From the NCBI GenBank assembly GCA_963799065.1, contig CAWCVJ010000001.1, positions 1,426,001-1,490,000 on the forward strand: DNA of 64,000 nt, in the 5' to 3' direction. Every line of letters starts with the position of its first letter. Positions within the stretch are counted from its first letter, which is position 1. The position numbers and the translations under genes were made by a program. The notes under the pieces are model-generated. The model searched no databases, was not told the DNA's origin, and worked only from the letters and a program-made list of their open reading frames with translations. This stretch comes from JAJPHW01 sp963799065 (GTDB lineage Bacteria; Acidobacteriota; Terriglobia; Terriglobales; Acidobacteriaceae). This document shows, one piece after another, positions 35,725 through 44,521 of the stretch.

Positions 35725-36294
35725 ATGAGCTTCATCATCTTCATCGGATTCGTGATCGCCGTCTGCGGCGTCGTCGCCTATTTTGTCACGATCTACAACG
35801 GGCTGGTCGCCCTCCGCAACGATATCGAAAAGGCTTGGTCGAATATCGACATCATGTTGAAGCAGCGGCATGATGAGTTATCCAAACTGCTTGACGTGTG
35901 CAAAGGCTATATGGACTTCGAGAAAGACACGCTGATCAAAATCACTCAGGCCCGCAGTCAGTACCAGCAGGCCGTGACGGTCGACCAGAAGGCGCAGGCG
36001 GATCAAGGAATGACTTCGGCGTTGCGGGGATTCTTCGCCGTCGCCGAGAATTATCCTGAGCTCAAGGCCAACGGCCAATTCGTCACCTTGCAGAAGCGCA
36101 TCTCGGAACTGGAAAGCCAGATCGCCGACCGGCGCGAGTTCTATAACGATTCGGTGAACACGTTCAATGTGCGTATCCAGCAGATGCCGGACACGATCGT
36201 CGCCAGCTACATGAATCTGAAACCGCACGCGCTTTTTCAGGTGGAAACCAACGACAAGACCGATGTCCCGATGAGCTTTGCGGCGGCTCGGTAG
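35725..36294 (+). CDS. LemA-family membrane-anchored helical protein
   Basis: This 189-residue protein starts at the ATG at 35725 (MSFIIFIGF); upstream codons in the frame belong to a REP-like repeat. It has one N-terminal transmembrane helix (2-24), then the LemA four-helix body: YNGLVALRNDIEKAWSNIDIMLKQRHDELSKLLDVC, AENYPELKANGQFVTLQKRISELESQIADRREFYND and VNTFNVRIQQMPDTIVASYM. The family forms bundles anchored in the inner membrane; its role is poorly known and often coupled to GIDE/BAM or TPM-type proteins. Here it follows a GIDE gene, so both may act together at the membrane. Confidence 0.93.
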   Translation: MSFIIFIGFVIAVCGVVAYFVTIYNGLVALRNDIEKAWSNIDIMLKQRHDELSKLLDVCKGYMDFEKDTLIKITQARSQYQQAVTVDQKAQADQGMTSALRGFFAVAENYPELKANGQFVTLQKRISELESQIADRREFYNDSVNTFNVRIQQMPDTIVASYMNLKPHALFQVETNDKTDVPMSFAAAR

Positions 36295-36378
36295 AATTCC
36301 GAGGCAGACAGACGAGGTTCGGCTGGGCTACATCCCCTGGAGGTGGTGTGCGAGACGGGCGCGGTTTGTAGCCCCGGA

Positions 36379-36591
36379 CTAGGCGGCTTTGGTCACGTTG
36401 GCGGCTTGCGGTCCTTTGGCTCCCTGCGTGATTTCGAATTCGACTTCATCGCCTTCTTGCAGGCTTTTGTAGCCCTCGGCGCCGATTGCGCTGTAATGCA
36501 CAAAAACATCGGCTCCGCCGTCGTCACGGCCGATGAAGCCGTAACCTTTCGCGTTGTTGAACCACTTCACTTTCCCTTTCAGTCGATCCAC
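36379..36591 (-). CDS. cspA: Cold-shock protein (CspA family)
   Basis: This 70-residue OB-fold single-stranded nucleic-acid-binding protein has RNP1 KGYGFI and RNP2 VFVHY, near the usual length of 65-70. The start is GTG at 36591 with a good AAGGAG ribosome site five bases upstream. It acts as an RNA chaperone, melting mRNA structure. It stands alone; a longer frame on the opposite strand is a shadow. Whether it is cold-induced cannot be told. Confidence 0.95.
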   Translation of the reverse strand: MDRLKGKVKWFNNAKGYGFIGRDDGGADVFVHYSAIGAEGYKSLQEGDEVEFEITQGAKGPQAANVTKAA

Positions 36592-36723
36592 AGAGGCTCC
36601 TTGCGGCGCGCCATTTTCTGCCGCCTGGGACAGGGTCGCGCCATGGCGTATTTGATGTCATTTTGGGCGGGAAGGGATGTGTTGTCAATGCAGTTAAGTG
36701 AAGAAGTGTGCGGCGGCGCACAC

Positions 36724-37305
36724 TTATTTTGCGGAGCGCTGGTGGGCGAGCCATAGGATGCCGGAGATGGTCTTGGCGTCCTGGATGATGCCGCGCTTGA
36801 TCATGGTGAGGGCGCGGGAGAGGGGGGTGAAGCGGATGTCGATTTTTTCGTCCTCTTCAGGAGTGGCGACGCCTTCGCGGAGGTCGGTGGCGAGGAAGAG
36901 CGACATGGTTTCGGCGACGAAGCCAGGGCTGGCGAAGAAAGTGAAGATCAGCTTCCAGCGCCGGGCGGTGAAGCCGGTTTCTTCGGCGAGTTCCCGTTTG
37001 GCGGCGGGAAGCGGTTTCTCGCCGGCATCGATGCGTCCGGCGGGGAGTTCCCAGAGATAGCGCTGGGCGGCGTGACGGTATTGATGTTCGAGCAGGATTT
37101 CGGGCTCGTGGGCGCGCTCGCGGACGGGCATGATGACCACCGATCCTGTGTGGTGAACGACCATGCGACGGGCGCGGACGCCGTTGGGTTCGAAGACGTC
37201 GTCGTCGGAGACCCAGAAGACGGGCCCTTTGTAAACGACTTTCGAGGAGAGGAGACGTTCTTGCGTTAATTGCGCGACAGGCTTGGTTGGCTTCGCTTTC
37301 GGCAT
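36724..37305 (-). CDS. NUDIX hydrolase, ADP-ribose pyrophosphatase type
   Basis: This 193-residue protein has a perfect NUDIX box at 90-112: G90, E96, then REL..EETGF. The wider context (VVHHTGSVVIMPV, LEHQYRHAAQRYLWELPAGRID) matches ADP-ribose/ADP-sugar pyrophosphatases (NudF/YffH-like). It cleaves ADP-ribose to AMP and ribose-5-phosphate and so removes reactive sugar nucleotides. There is no signal peptide. It stands alone upstream of the leftward cspA gene. Confidence 0.92.
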   Translation of the reverse strand: MPKAKPTKPVAQLTQERLLSSKVVYKGPVFWVSDDDVFEPNGVRARRMVVHHTGSVVIMPVRERAHEPEILLEHQYRHAAQRYLWELPAGRIDAGEKPLPAAKRELAEETGFTARRWKLIFTFFASPGFVAETMSLFLATDLREGVATPEEDEKIDIRFTPLSRALTMIKRGIIQDAKTISGILWLAHQRSAK

Positions 37306-37486
37306 GTTTTGAATATAAATGATGAGTTGCGAGCCTGATTGGGTCGCGCGTGTTTCCTGGGAGGCGCTGCGACATCCTCTTCGGCAGGCTCAGAGCCGGC
37401 TCTCCCTCGCGGCTGGTGTAACGGGTCGTCGGGATGACTGCGTTTAAGTTTGGTGCGTCTCACTAAGAAGTGGTATGCTGCGCGGC

Positions 37487-38317
37487 ATGACGGATGCGAT
37501 TTCGGTGACAATTGTTGGGGCGGGACGCTTGGGGTCGGCGTTGGCGCGGGGGCTGAAGGCGAGCGGAGTTCGAATTGAATCGATCGTTTCACGCGATCCG
37601 CCGAAGTCGGCTCGGCTGGCGCGGCTTGTGGGGGCGCGGGCGGCGAAACTGGGTGTGGAGAAGTTGGAGTCCGAGATTGTTTGGCTTTGTGTCCCGGATG
37701 GGGAAATTCTGCGGGTGGCGCGCCTGGTTGCGAAAACGTGGCAAGGTCAGATTGCGTTTCACTCCAGCGGCGCGTTGACCAGCGATGAGTTGGAGAAGTT
37801 TCGCCGCATGGGAGTGAAAGTCGCGTCGGTGCATCCACTGATGACGTTTCCGCAAGGGGCCGGCGTCGCATTTGCGGGGGTTCCCTTCGGATTGGAAGGG
37901 GACCATTCGGCATTGGTCATGGCGCGAAAAGTTGTGAAACGGCTGGGCGGAATCGCTTTCACGGTGTCCAAGAGAAAGAAAGCTGCGTATCATACCTGGG
38001 GCATGTTTGCGTCTCCTTTGTTAATTGCTCTGTTGCGGTCGGCGGAAGACGTGGCCGGATTAGCGGGAGTGACGAAGGCCCGGGAGCTCATTTTGCCGAT
38101 CCTGCTACAGACGGTCGCTAACTACGTTGAGTTGGGCGCGGAGAGAGCGTTCACCGGGCCGATTGCGCGAGGCGATATGGAGACCGTAAGGAAACACCTG
38201 CGCGCATTGCGACCGAGCAAGAGCTTGCGGATGGTTTATCTGGCGCTTGCCGCGTCTGCCGTGGAACGCTTGCCCGCCGCGGAGCGCAGGAACATGCGAA
38301 GAGTACTCCCGAGGTAA
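37487..38317 (+). CDS. Rossmann/DUF2520 NAD(P)-binding protein
   Basis: This protein of about 276 residues starts at the ATG at 37487 (MTDAISVTIVGAGRLG). It has an N-terminal NAD(P)-binding fold (VTIVGAGRLGSALARGLKASG) and a central VASVHPLMTFP motif. The C-terminal DUF2520 helical domain (KKAAYHTWGMFASPLLIALLRSAEDVA, FTGPIARGDMETVRKHLRAL) resembles ketopantoate reductase and proline dehydrogenase-like folds. The substrate is unknown. No ribosome site is seen; a TATGCT hexamer lies seven bases before the start (37474-37479), suggesting a leaderless mRNA. Confidence 0.88.
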   Translation: MTDAISVTIVGAGRLGSALARGLKASGVRIESIVSRDPPKSARLARLVGARAAKLGVEKLESEIVWLCVPDGEILRVARLVAKTWQGQIAFHSSGALTSDELEKFRRMGVKVASVHPLMTFPQGAGVAFAGVPFGLEGDHSALVMARKVVKRLGGIAFTVSKRKKAAYHTWGMFASPLLIALLRSAEDVAGLAGVTKARELILPILLQTVANYVELGAERAFTGPIARGDMETVRKHLRALRPSKSLRMVYLALAASAVERLPAAERRNMRRVLPR

Positions 38318-38378
38318 AGGGAATGCATGAAACGCACGTTTTTCCGGGGGCTTCTCGCCGAAGCAGCGAGGTGTACCG

Positions 38379-41129
38379 CTAGTTCTTCCGGTCGCCTCGC
38401 CAATCGCGGCCTTTCGCTTCGGCGCTGCTCTCGATGGACTCCATCAAGAGACGCCGCAAACGATAGCGGCTTTCCAGATCCATGCCAACGATTTCGAATC
38501 CTACTTCGTTCACTTTGGCGCGACGCAGAAGCACCTGTGCCTTGATGTGGCGCACGCCCGCGGAAATATCGATGTTGGCTTCCGACCCTAAACGCATGTT
38601 GTCGTCTTTGGTCCCCATGCCGCCGCCCAGGCTGAGTTCCTTCACCGACAGATTGGACTTACCCCAGGAACTGGAAAGCACCGCTGAGATCGACTTTCGC
38701 AGAGCAATACGTTCATAGCGCCTTTGTCTAACCCACGGGCAGGCTGGCGCGACGTCGAGCGGCGCTATGGCCAACTCCGCCGATTCCAGGCCGCTGTCGG
38801 CCATGACTTGAATGGCAAAGCGGGGATCGATTTTGGTCAGCGCTTGCGCTGCCGCAATGCGCAGCTCGCGGTGGTTGACAAATTTCCACATCTTCTTCGC
38901 ATCGAGCAGATTGCGCAGCACGGGTAAGGAATCGGGATCGCGCAATCGCCCCAGAGATTCGATCACCTTCACTTGAATCAGCGGAGGCCGTCCGACGGTT
39001 TCGCCACTCTCGGCCATGATGAGCAACGGTGGGACCACCGTACGATCGGCGCTCATTCCGATTTCGTCCATCACTTGCGGCAGTACCTGCGGATCAAGGT
39101 ATTCGATCAATTCCAGCAAGGTGCGGCCGCGGTCGGGAGCCGCGCCATAGGAAATCTGCCGCACCGCGAGATCGTGATAAAAGCGATTCCACTCACGCAG
39201 ACGCTGTGGCAGCAATTCGAGCAGGGAAGGCACGTCCAGGCGGCTAAGCAAACCGATCACTGACGCTGCCTGCCGGGTCTGGCCGGTGCGCAGCATCTCC
39301 CGCATTTCTTTGGTCCCCGTCGGCCCCATCTCTTGCGCCAGGTCGACCATGCGGTCGCACTCTTCACGCCGCATGCAGCGGAAGAACCGGTCCGACAAAT
39401 GTTCGGCTGAGGACGCGGAAAGCCTCCTCAAAACGACCAGCAGATCCGCGGGCGCATGAGGCTGGCGCAGAGCTTCGTCGATGAACTCAGGCAGCCGATT
39501 TTCCAGGCCGATACGCGGACGCATTTCCGCTGCCAAGCCAGGCCGCTGCGTTTGCAATTCATCCAGCGCGCTGCAAATTTCGTTGAGGGCCTTGAATTGC
39601 CGGCGCTTGCTGGCTTCCGTGCTTAAGCGTACGAACGCGGCACTCAGCAGGCCCTGAAGTTCCGGTTCAGGTTCCTTGACCAGTTGCTGCGTAAGCTTGT
39701 GCAACCCACTGCCCAACACTTGTTCGCCGGATAATGAATACAGGTCGGCTAACTGGCTGATCGCCATCGCCGCTCGTCGGCGGCCGTCCGCTTCTTTCAC
39801 TTGCAGACAGACTGCCAAATTGTCGAGGATTGCCGACGCCGTTTCCTGATCTTCGCGATCCAGCAGCAGCTCCACGAATTGCCGAATGTTTCGCGGCGGC
39901 ACACAGTGTGCTTCGTTCGACAGCAGCACGGTTTTCTTGCCCGCGTCCGGCACCTCGGCCCAGAACATACGGTCCAGAATGTCGGCATGCGACTCGGTCA
40001 GGATGCCGGCCTTGCTCATTTTTTCTTCCTGCACTTTCAGAATTCCGCGCAGGGAGTCCATCTGCCGGCTCATGTGCTCCAGCATCGTGTGCACCGCATT
40101 GACCTTCACGTCTCCCTTTTGGAAACGTTCCAGCGCGAAGCGGATCGCCATGTGCTCTGCCGCTTTCATGAGCAGGGGCGTGTCGTTGTTCTGCGTCGGG
40201 ACCGTCGCCGCCAAGCCTTCGAGCAACTGTTGCAAATTGACTTTCGTATTGGCGTCGGTCTTGTTGATTTCCGCTTGTAGGGACTCCGGCTTCGCCGTGG
40301 GATCGACGGTCACCTCGCTGAAGCGCGTGAGCAAACGGATCGCCTGAATCACTTCCTCTTCTTCCAGAGGAGCTACTCCGCCGGACCAAACCGCTCCGGC
40401 GGCACCGTCAGCCGCAGGGGCTGCTCCGGTCGCTGCGCCGCCGCTTTGAGTCGTGCGAACATTAGGAACCGCACCGAACGGAACGCCGTTACCAGGAGCT
40501 CCGCCTCCGCCTTTCGCACCCTCGGCCGCCGCAATCAATTGCAGCAGCTTATGCGGATCGTTCAGCCACTGCTTAAACTCTGGCCCCAAACTCTGAGCTG
40601 CAATCTGCGCCGCCACCGAAATCTCTCCCGTCTCCGGATCGGCAGCGACAAACTTCACTTCATTGACCCGAATGCTGGCCGTTCTCGCATCCGCGAAAAC
40701 GTCTTTGATCTGCTTGCCGAGGTCCTGCGCCTTGCTGCTGCCGCGCACAAACGCGCGCACCAGGCGGCCAAATTCATCAGCAGTGACTTGGTTGGAGAAA
40801 TACAGGCTGGCGAGTCCGGCTGCGTTTAGCAGCTGCGCGAAACTGCGCTCGGCCTGGCCGGTCTCCAGCGCAATGCCGTCGAGCAAAAGGGTATTGCCCG
40901 ACACTCCCAGCACAAATCCACCATCCGCCCCGCGCGGCAAGCCGTTCTGCAATTCCTTCCAGGTGGTCTCGAACTGTCCTTCGGTGCGCTTATGCTCAAA
41001 GCCATAGAGGCGAACGTACTTCACCAGAATATTCAGGCTGTGAATAAAAGCTCGAGCGGAAGCGTTCCGGCTCTCTTTCGATGTGTCTGCGGTAAGGATG
41101 ATCTGGCTCCTCAGATTCCGACGTGCCAC
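38379..41129 (-). CDS. HEAT-repeat protein with C-terminal PilZ domain
   Basis: This 916-residue cytoplasmic protein starts at GTG. An N-terminal alpha/beta region (1-230) resembling a signalling input leads through an Ala/Gly-rich linker (about 215-245) into a long stack of HEAT/armadillo helices (about 250-790). It ends in a PilZ domain (about 800-905), with the c-di-GMP contact RRYERI (an RxxxR element) and KELSLGGGMG, close to the (D/N)xSxxG element but with Glu in the first place. PilZ domains bind cyclic-di-GMP, so this is a plausible effector with a protein-interaction arm. No enzyme domain is visible. It is a single gene, diverging from the small antitoxin-like gene. Confidence 0.82.
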   Translation of the reverse strand: MARRNLRSQIILTADTSKESRNASARAFIHSLNILVKYVRLYGFEHKRTEGQFETTWKELQNGLPRGADGGFVLGVSGNTLLLDGIALETGQAERSFAQLLNAAGLASLYFSNQVTADEFGRLVRAFVRGSSKAQDLGKQIKDVFADARTASIRVNEVKFVAADPETGEISVAAQIAAQSLGPEFKQWLNDPHKLLQLIAAAEGAKGGGGAPGNGVPFGAVPNVRTTQSGGAATGAAPAADGAAGAVWSGGVAPLEEEEVIQAIRLLTRFSEVTVDPTAKPESLQAEINKTDANTKVNLQQLLEGLAATVPTQNNDTPLLMKAAEHMAIRFALERFQKGDVKVNAVHTMLEHMSRQMDSLRGILKVQEEKMSKAGILTESHADILDRMFWAEVPDAGKKTVLLSNEAHCVPPRNIRQFVELLLDREDQETASAILDNLAVCLQVKEADGRRRAAMAISQLADLYSLSGEQVLGSGLHKLTQQLVKEPEPELQGLLSAAFVRLSTEASKRRQFKALNEICSALDELQTQRPGLAAEMRPRIGLENRLPEFIDEALRQPHAPADLLVVLRRLSASSAEHLSDRFFRCMRREECDRMVDLAQEMGPTGTKEMREMLRTGQTRQAASVIGLLSRLDVPSLLELLPQRLREWNRFYHDLAVRQISYGAAPDRGRTLLELIEYLDPQVLPQVMDEIGMSADRTVVPPLLIMAESGETVGRPPLIQVKVIESLGRLRDPDSLPVLRNLLDAKKMWKFVNHRELRIAAAQALTKIDPRFAIQVMADSGLESAELAIAPLDVAPACPWVRQRRYERIALRKSISAVLSSSWGKSNLSVKELSLGGGMGTKDDNMRLGSEANIDISAGVRHIKAQVLLRRAKVNEVGFEIVGMDLESRYRLRRLLMESIESSAEAKGRDWRGDRKN

Positions 41130-41290
41130 TTTAGGGTAATGCGAAGGGTAAGTCCTTGCACATTACTGAGGTAATGAGCATTCTGTAGTACGAACGGCCC
41201 TGTTGGTGGGCAGGCCGCCGTCGCCAGGATGGCGGTTGACAGCACAGCCGAGCAAAAGTAAGGTGGGAACAGCCGCAGAGAGTGCTCCAA

Positions 41291-41491
41291 ATGACTGGAA
41301 TTCAATTCATTACCGACGAGAAGGGCCGCCGAACCGCCGCGGTCATCGACCTCAAGAAACACAAAGCGCTGTGGGAGGATCTCGAGGACGTACTTATGTC
41401 CCGGTCCCGGCGGCACGAAAAACGCATTCCGCTCGATAAGGTAAAGGCGGACTTTCTCAAGCTTTCCAAACTCCACAGTCAAACACGATAA
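41291..41491 (+). CDS. Solitary antitoxin-like small protein (Phd/RelB-like)
   Basis: This 66-residue protein starts at the ATG at 41291; a GTG three codons earlier is also in frame. The sequence MTGIQFITDEKGRRTAAVIDLKKHKALWEDLED has the beta-beta-alpha layout of Phd/YefM/RelB-type antitoxins, where TDEKGRRTAAVIDL forms the DNA-binding dimer and the C-terminal Lys-rich part would wrap a toxin. No toxin gene is found in the 180 bases on either side, so it is solitary. It may be a residue of a toxin-antitoxin locus or a regulator of something else. Confidence 0.62.
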   Translation: MTGIQFITDEKGRRTAAVIDLKKHKALWEDLEDVLMSRSRRHEKRIPLDKVKADFLKLSKLHSQTR

Positions 41492-41672
41492 TTACCTTTT
41501 GTGTCTGCATACAAGGTGACTCTCGCCGCCAGTGCAGCATCGGTGACTAGCGCGTGGTTTATACCGTTAATGACGCGGAATTATTAGTGGAAGTGACCAG
41601 AGTCCGTCACCGCCGCGAAGTATACGAACGGTGAACCCAATGCGGCAGTGATTCTCGCTTCGGCCAAGCGCG

Positions 41673-43220
41673 ATGCCCACTGGATTAAACCGCTCCTTCG
41701 CGAGAGAATACAGTCTTGCTTTCAATGCCATGGCCGTTTTAGCTCATCCGCAGCCGCCTTCGCGAACGCCGAGCGCCGCCCCCGCCAAGCCGGGCCTCGC
41801 CCTATGGATGGAGCGCGTCCTGATCGAAGCCGACCGCGCAGCCTCCGACTTCGCCGCGGATCCTGTGCATGACCTTCGTGTCGCCCTGCGGCGCGTGCGC
41901 TCGCTTGCCGATGGCATGATCGCGCTCGATCCCGATCCTGCATGGAAGCAAATGAAGCGCGCTGGCAAAGCCGTTTTCCAGAGTCTCGGCGAACTGCGCG
42001 ACGTGCAAGTCATGGAAGAGTGGGTGAACAAGGTCGGAGCCGCCGACGATGTGGTCACTCGGAGGCTGCGCCAGTATTTCGAGGGCCGCCAGCCGCCGCT
42101 AAAACGCCTCGCCGCCGACGCGCTGGCAGCCTTCGACCGCAAGCAATGGAAAAAGTGGTCGGTCGAGCTACCGCGCCGGGTTGCGGGAGTGAAAGCGGGC
42201 AGCGTGATGCTCAGGCATCTCGCACTCGAGCGTTGGACGGCCGCCCATGAACTCCACCGCCGCGCTGTTCGCAATCGCTCCGCCGTCAGCCTACACAACC
42301 TGCGCATCGGCATCAAGCGCTTCCGATACATCGTGGAGAATTTTCTGCCCGAAGAACATGCCGCATGGGGCGGGGAACTGAAGCAGCTTCAAGATCTGCT
42401 GGGCGACATTCACGATCTCGATGTCCTGTGGGCGACGGCACTGCAAGTTCATGCGTTTCCGAGCGTCGAGTCACGCTCCCAGTGGCGCGCCCGAATCCTC
42501 GAACAGCGAGAACTTCGCCTGCAAAAGTATCGGGCGAAAATGCTAGGTAAAGAATCGCTATGGCACGCGTGGCGCAAAGACTTGCCGCATGACGAAGCGG
42601 TGTCCGACGCGGCATTAGCCCGTCTGAAATATTGGGCCTCGCGCACCGATCCTGACGTGCAACATTCTGCGCTGGTCGCACGGCTCGCCCAGCAGCTCTA
42701 TGGCGGACTGCCACATCGCACAGGATCAGAAGGCGGCGATCCGCGCGAGCGCATGATCCTCGAAGTCGCCGCCATCATGCACGAAATCGGACGCGCCGAG
42801 AAAGCTCACGACCATCACAAGCGGACGTACCGCAAGCTGGCGAAGCTCGCGCCGCCCCTCGGCTGGAGCAGGGAAGACCTCCGCCTGTGCGGCATCATCG
42901 CGCGTTATCATCGAGGCGCTCTGCCCCGCGCCGGACAAGCCACGCTCGTGGGACTCGATGCCAAGCAACGGCAAGAGGTATTCCGGCTCGCCGGAATTCT
43001 CCGTCTCGCCAATGCGTTCGACGACGCCCATGACGGCCACATTCAGCGCCTTGAAGTCTCGCAGCAAAACGGCTGCATCGTCGTCGGCGCCCAGGGATAC
43101 TCTTCGCGCGACCGAGCCGCCGAACGCATCGCCGCCGCCCGCCATTTGCTCGAAACGACATATCGCAAGCCGGTCATCATTAAGCCGCTGCGGGTCTCTA
43201 GGTTGCGTACCGTCGCATAG
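41673..43220 (+). CDS. CHAD domain fused to a Ppx/GppA-type HD domain
   Basis: This 515-residue cytoplasmic protein has an N-terminal CHAD domain (about 40-300) with basic helices that bind polyphosphate: VHDLRVALRRVRS at 65-77 and LHNLRIGIKRFRY at 207-219. It is followed by a C-terminal HD-type domain (about 310-515) like the C-terminal half of exopolyphosphatase/guanosine-pentaphosphate phosphatase. The latter shows IMHEIG (His370, Glu371), the HDHHKRTYRKL stretch at 379-389 and RYHRGALP at 411-418. In Ppx the HD is usually D after H; here it is E. The actin-like phosphatase domain is absent. I infer a polyphosphate-associated regulator or hydrolase. The start is uncertain (ATG 41673 or 41730). 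Confidence 0.83.
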   Translation: MPTGLNRSFAREYSLAFNAMAVLAHPQPPSRTPSAAPAKPGLALWMERVLIEADRAASDFAADPVHDLRVALRRVRSLADGMIALDPDPAWKQMKRAGKAVFQSLGELRDVQVMEEWVNKVGAADDVVTRRLRQYFEGRQPPLKRLAADALAAFDRKQWKKWSVELPRRVAGVKAGSVMLRHLALERWTAAHELHRRAVRNRSAVSLHNLRIGIKRFRYIVENFLPEEHAAWGGELKQLQDLLGDIHDLDVLWATALQVHAFPSVESRSQWRARILEQRELRLQKYRAKMLGKESLWHAWRKDLPHDEAVSDAALARLKYWASRTDPDVQHSALVARLAQQLYGGLPHRTGSEGGDPRERMILEVAAIMHEIGRAEKAHDHHKRTYRKLAKLAPPLGWSREDLRLCGIIARYHRGALPRAGQATLVGLDAKQRQEVFRLAGILRLANAFDDAHDGHIQRLEVSQQNGCIVVGAQGYSSRDRAAERIAAARHLLETTYRKPVIIKPLRVSRLRTVA

Positions 43221-43283
43221 GTAGTCGGGGAAGCCGATCCGCCACTTTCCAAAAAAGCCTTGCGAGTCTTAAATGAGAGCTGC

Positions 43284-43877
43284 ATGACTCACGCTCAACT
43301 AGTCGAGGTCGCGGTGCGCTGGCTGCGTTCCTATCGTTGCGGAGTCGTATTGTCCGAGCAGGCCTGCGGCAATGGAGAGATGCCCGACGCCATCGGCTGG
43401 AAGCGGGGCTCGCACTCCGTTCTCGTCGAATGCAAAGTGACACGCGCCGATTTCATCGCAGACCGCGACAAACCTTTTCGCCGCAAGCCGCAAATGGGCG
43501 TCGGATGCGAGCGGTTTTATCTCGTGCCGAATGAATTGGCCGCAGTCGAAGACCTTCCCGCAGGATGGGGATTGCTCTCGTATCGTCACCGCCGCGTGGA
43601 AGTGATCAAGCCCTCGGATAAATCCTTGCGCTCCGCCAAAGGCTTTCAGTGCGAAATGAATCTCCTGCTCGCTAGCCTGCGCCGCGTCGAAGTCCGCATC
43701 GAACCGCAATCCATCACAGATTTCTTGAAGTGGAAGAACCGCATGGCCGAATACAACCGCGGCACACTGCCCGAAGGACTCGTTCCAGCTGAAGAAGAGG
43801 GGAATTCATTCCTCGACGCCGAGCCGAACGTGTCCGCGATAACGCCTAAGACCTCTGTGTTGAAGATGTTGCTCTAA
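43284..43877 (+). CDS. MmcB-like PD-(D/E)XK nuclease
   Basis: This 197-residue protein starts at the ATG at 43284 (MTHAQLVEVAVRWLRS). Its core is a restriction-endonuclease-like fold: Asp35 (EMPDAIGW) and Glu49-x-Lys51 (VECKV) form the PD-(D/E)XK catalytic triad, followed by TRADFIADRDKPFRRKP. The layout resembles MmcB-family DNA-repair nucleases and their relatives. The C-terminal third is variable. It is tail-to-tail with recR, the stop codons overlapping by four bases. It is probably involved in repair of DNA; an alternative is a defence-type nuclease. Confidence 0.75.
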   Translation: MTHAQLVEVAVRWLRSYRCGVVLSEQACGNGEMPDAIGWKRGSHSVLVECKVTRADFIADRDKPFRRKPQMGVGCERFYLVPNELAAVEDLPAGWGLLSYRHRRVEVIKPSDKSLRSAKGFQCEMNLLLASLRRVEVRIEPQSITDFLKWKNRMAEYNRGTLPEGLVPAEEEGNSFLDAEPNVSAITPKTSVLKMLL

Positions 43878-44473
43878 AGCTCTCGTCTGCCTTCCATCGC
43901 TTTCAGCATCGTGATCTCGTCCGTATACTCGATGTCGCTCCCAACGGGAATGCCCATCGCAATGCGAGTCACTTTCAATCCCGCACGCCGCAATTGTCCG
44001 GAAAGGTAAGTCGCCGTCGCCTCACCCTCGACCGTAGGATTAGTTGCCAGAATCACTTCTTCCAGTCCATCGGCCTCGACTCGCTTCATCAAGTTCGCGA
44101 TGCGAAGGTGTTCCGGCCCAACGCCATGCAAGGGCGAAATCGCGCCGTGCAGCACATGATAAACGCCATTAAAATGCTTCGTCTTTTCAATGGACTGAAT
44201 ATTCGTCGGCTCTTCGACTACGCACACCAGCCTGTGATTGCGCGTGGCGCTACTGCAATACACGCAAGGATCGACATCGGTGATGTTATTGCAAATCGAG
44301 CACAGCCGCAGGCTAGCCTTCACATCGCGAACGGCCGCAGCGAGAGCTTCGGCGTCCGAATCTTCCGCGCGCAGAATGTGAAACGCCAGGCGCTGGGCGC
44401 TCTTGCTGCCAATCCCCGGCAGCTTCTTCAGTTCCTCAATCAAGCGAGCCATCGGCTCAGCAAAACGGCTCAT
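43874..44473 (-). CDS. recR: Recombination protein RecR
   Basis: This 199-residue protein works with RecO and RecF to load RecA on gapped DNA. The helix-hairpin-helix LKKLPGIGSKSAQRLAFHIL, a Zn finger (LCSICNNITDVDPCVYC) and the TOPRIM domain (CVVEEPTNIQSIE...VILATNPTVEGEATATYL) are all present, at normal length. It is the last gene of the dnaX-ybaB-recR operon, a classic bacterial order. Its stop overlaps the stop of the convergent MmcB-like nuclease gene. Confidence 0.97.
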   Translation of the reverse strand: MSRFAEPMARLIEELKKLPGIGSKSAQRLAFHILRAEDSDAEALAAAVRDVKASLRLCSICNNITDVDPCVYCSSATRNHRLVCVVEEPTNIQSIEKTKHFNGVYHVLHGAISPLHGVGPEHLRIANLMKRVEADGLEEVILATNPTVEGEATATYLSGQLRRAGLKVTRIAMGIPVGSDIEYTDEITMLKAMEGRREL

Positions 44474-44521
44474 AGGATGTCTTAAATTACAAAATTACCC
44501 AATTACAAATTGCTAAACGCT

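Noticed and set aside
36343..36756. 137-residue frame opposite cspA
   Set aside because: Antisense shadow of the cold-shock gene.
37376..37400. Repeat element with GGCAGGCTCAGAGCCGGCTC
   Set aside because: It only partly matches the element at 51096 and may be chance in GC-rich sequence.
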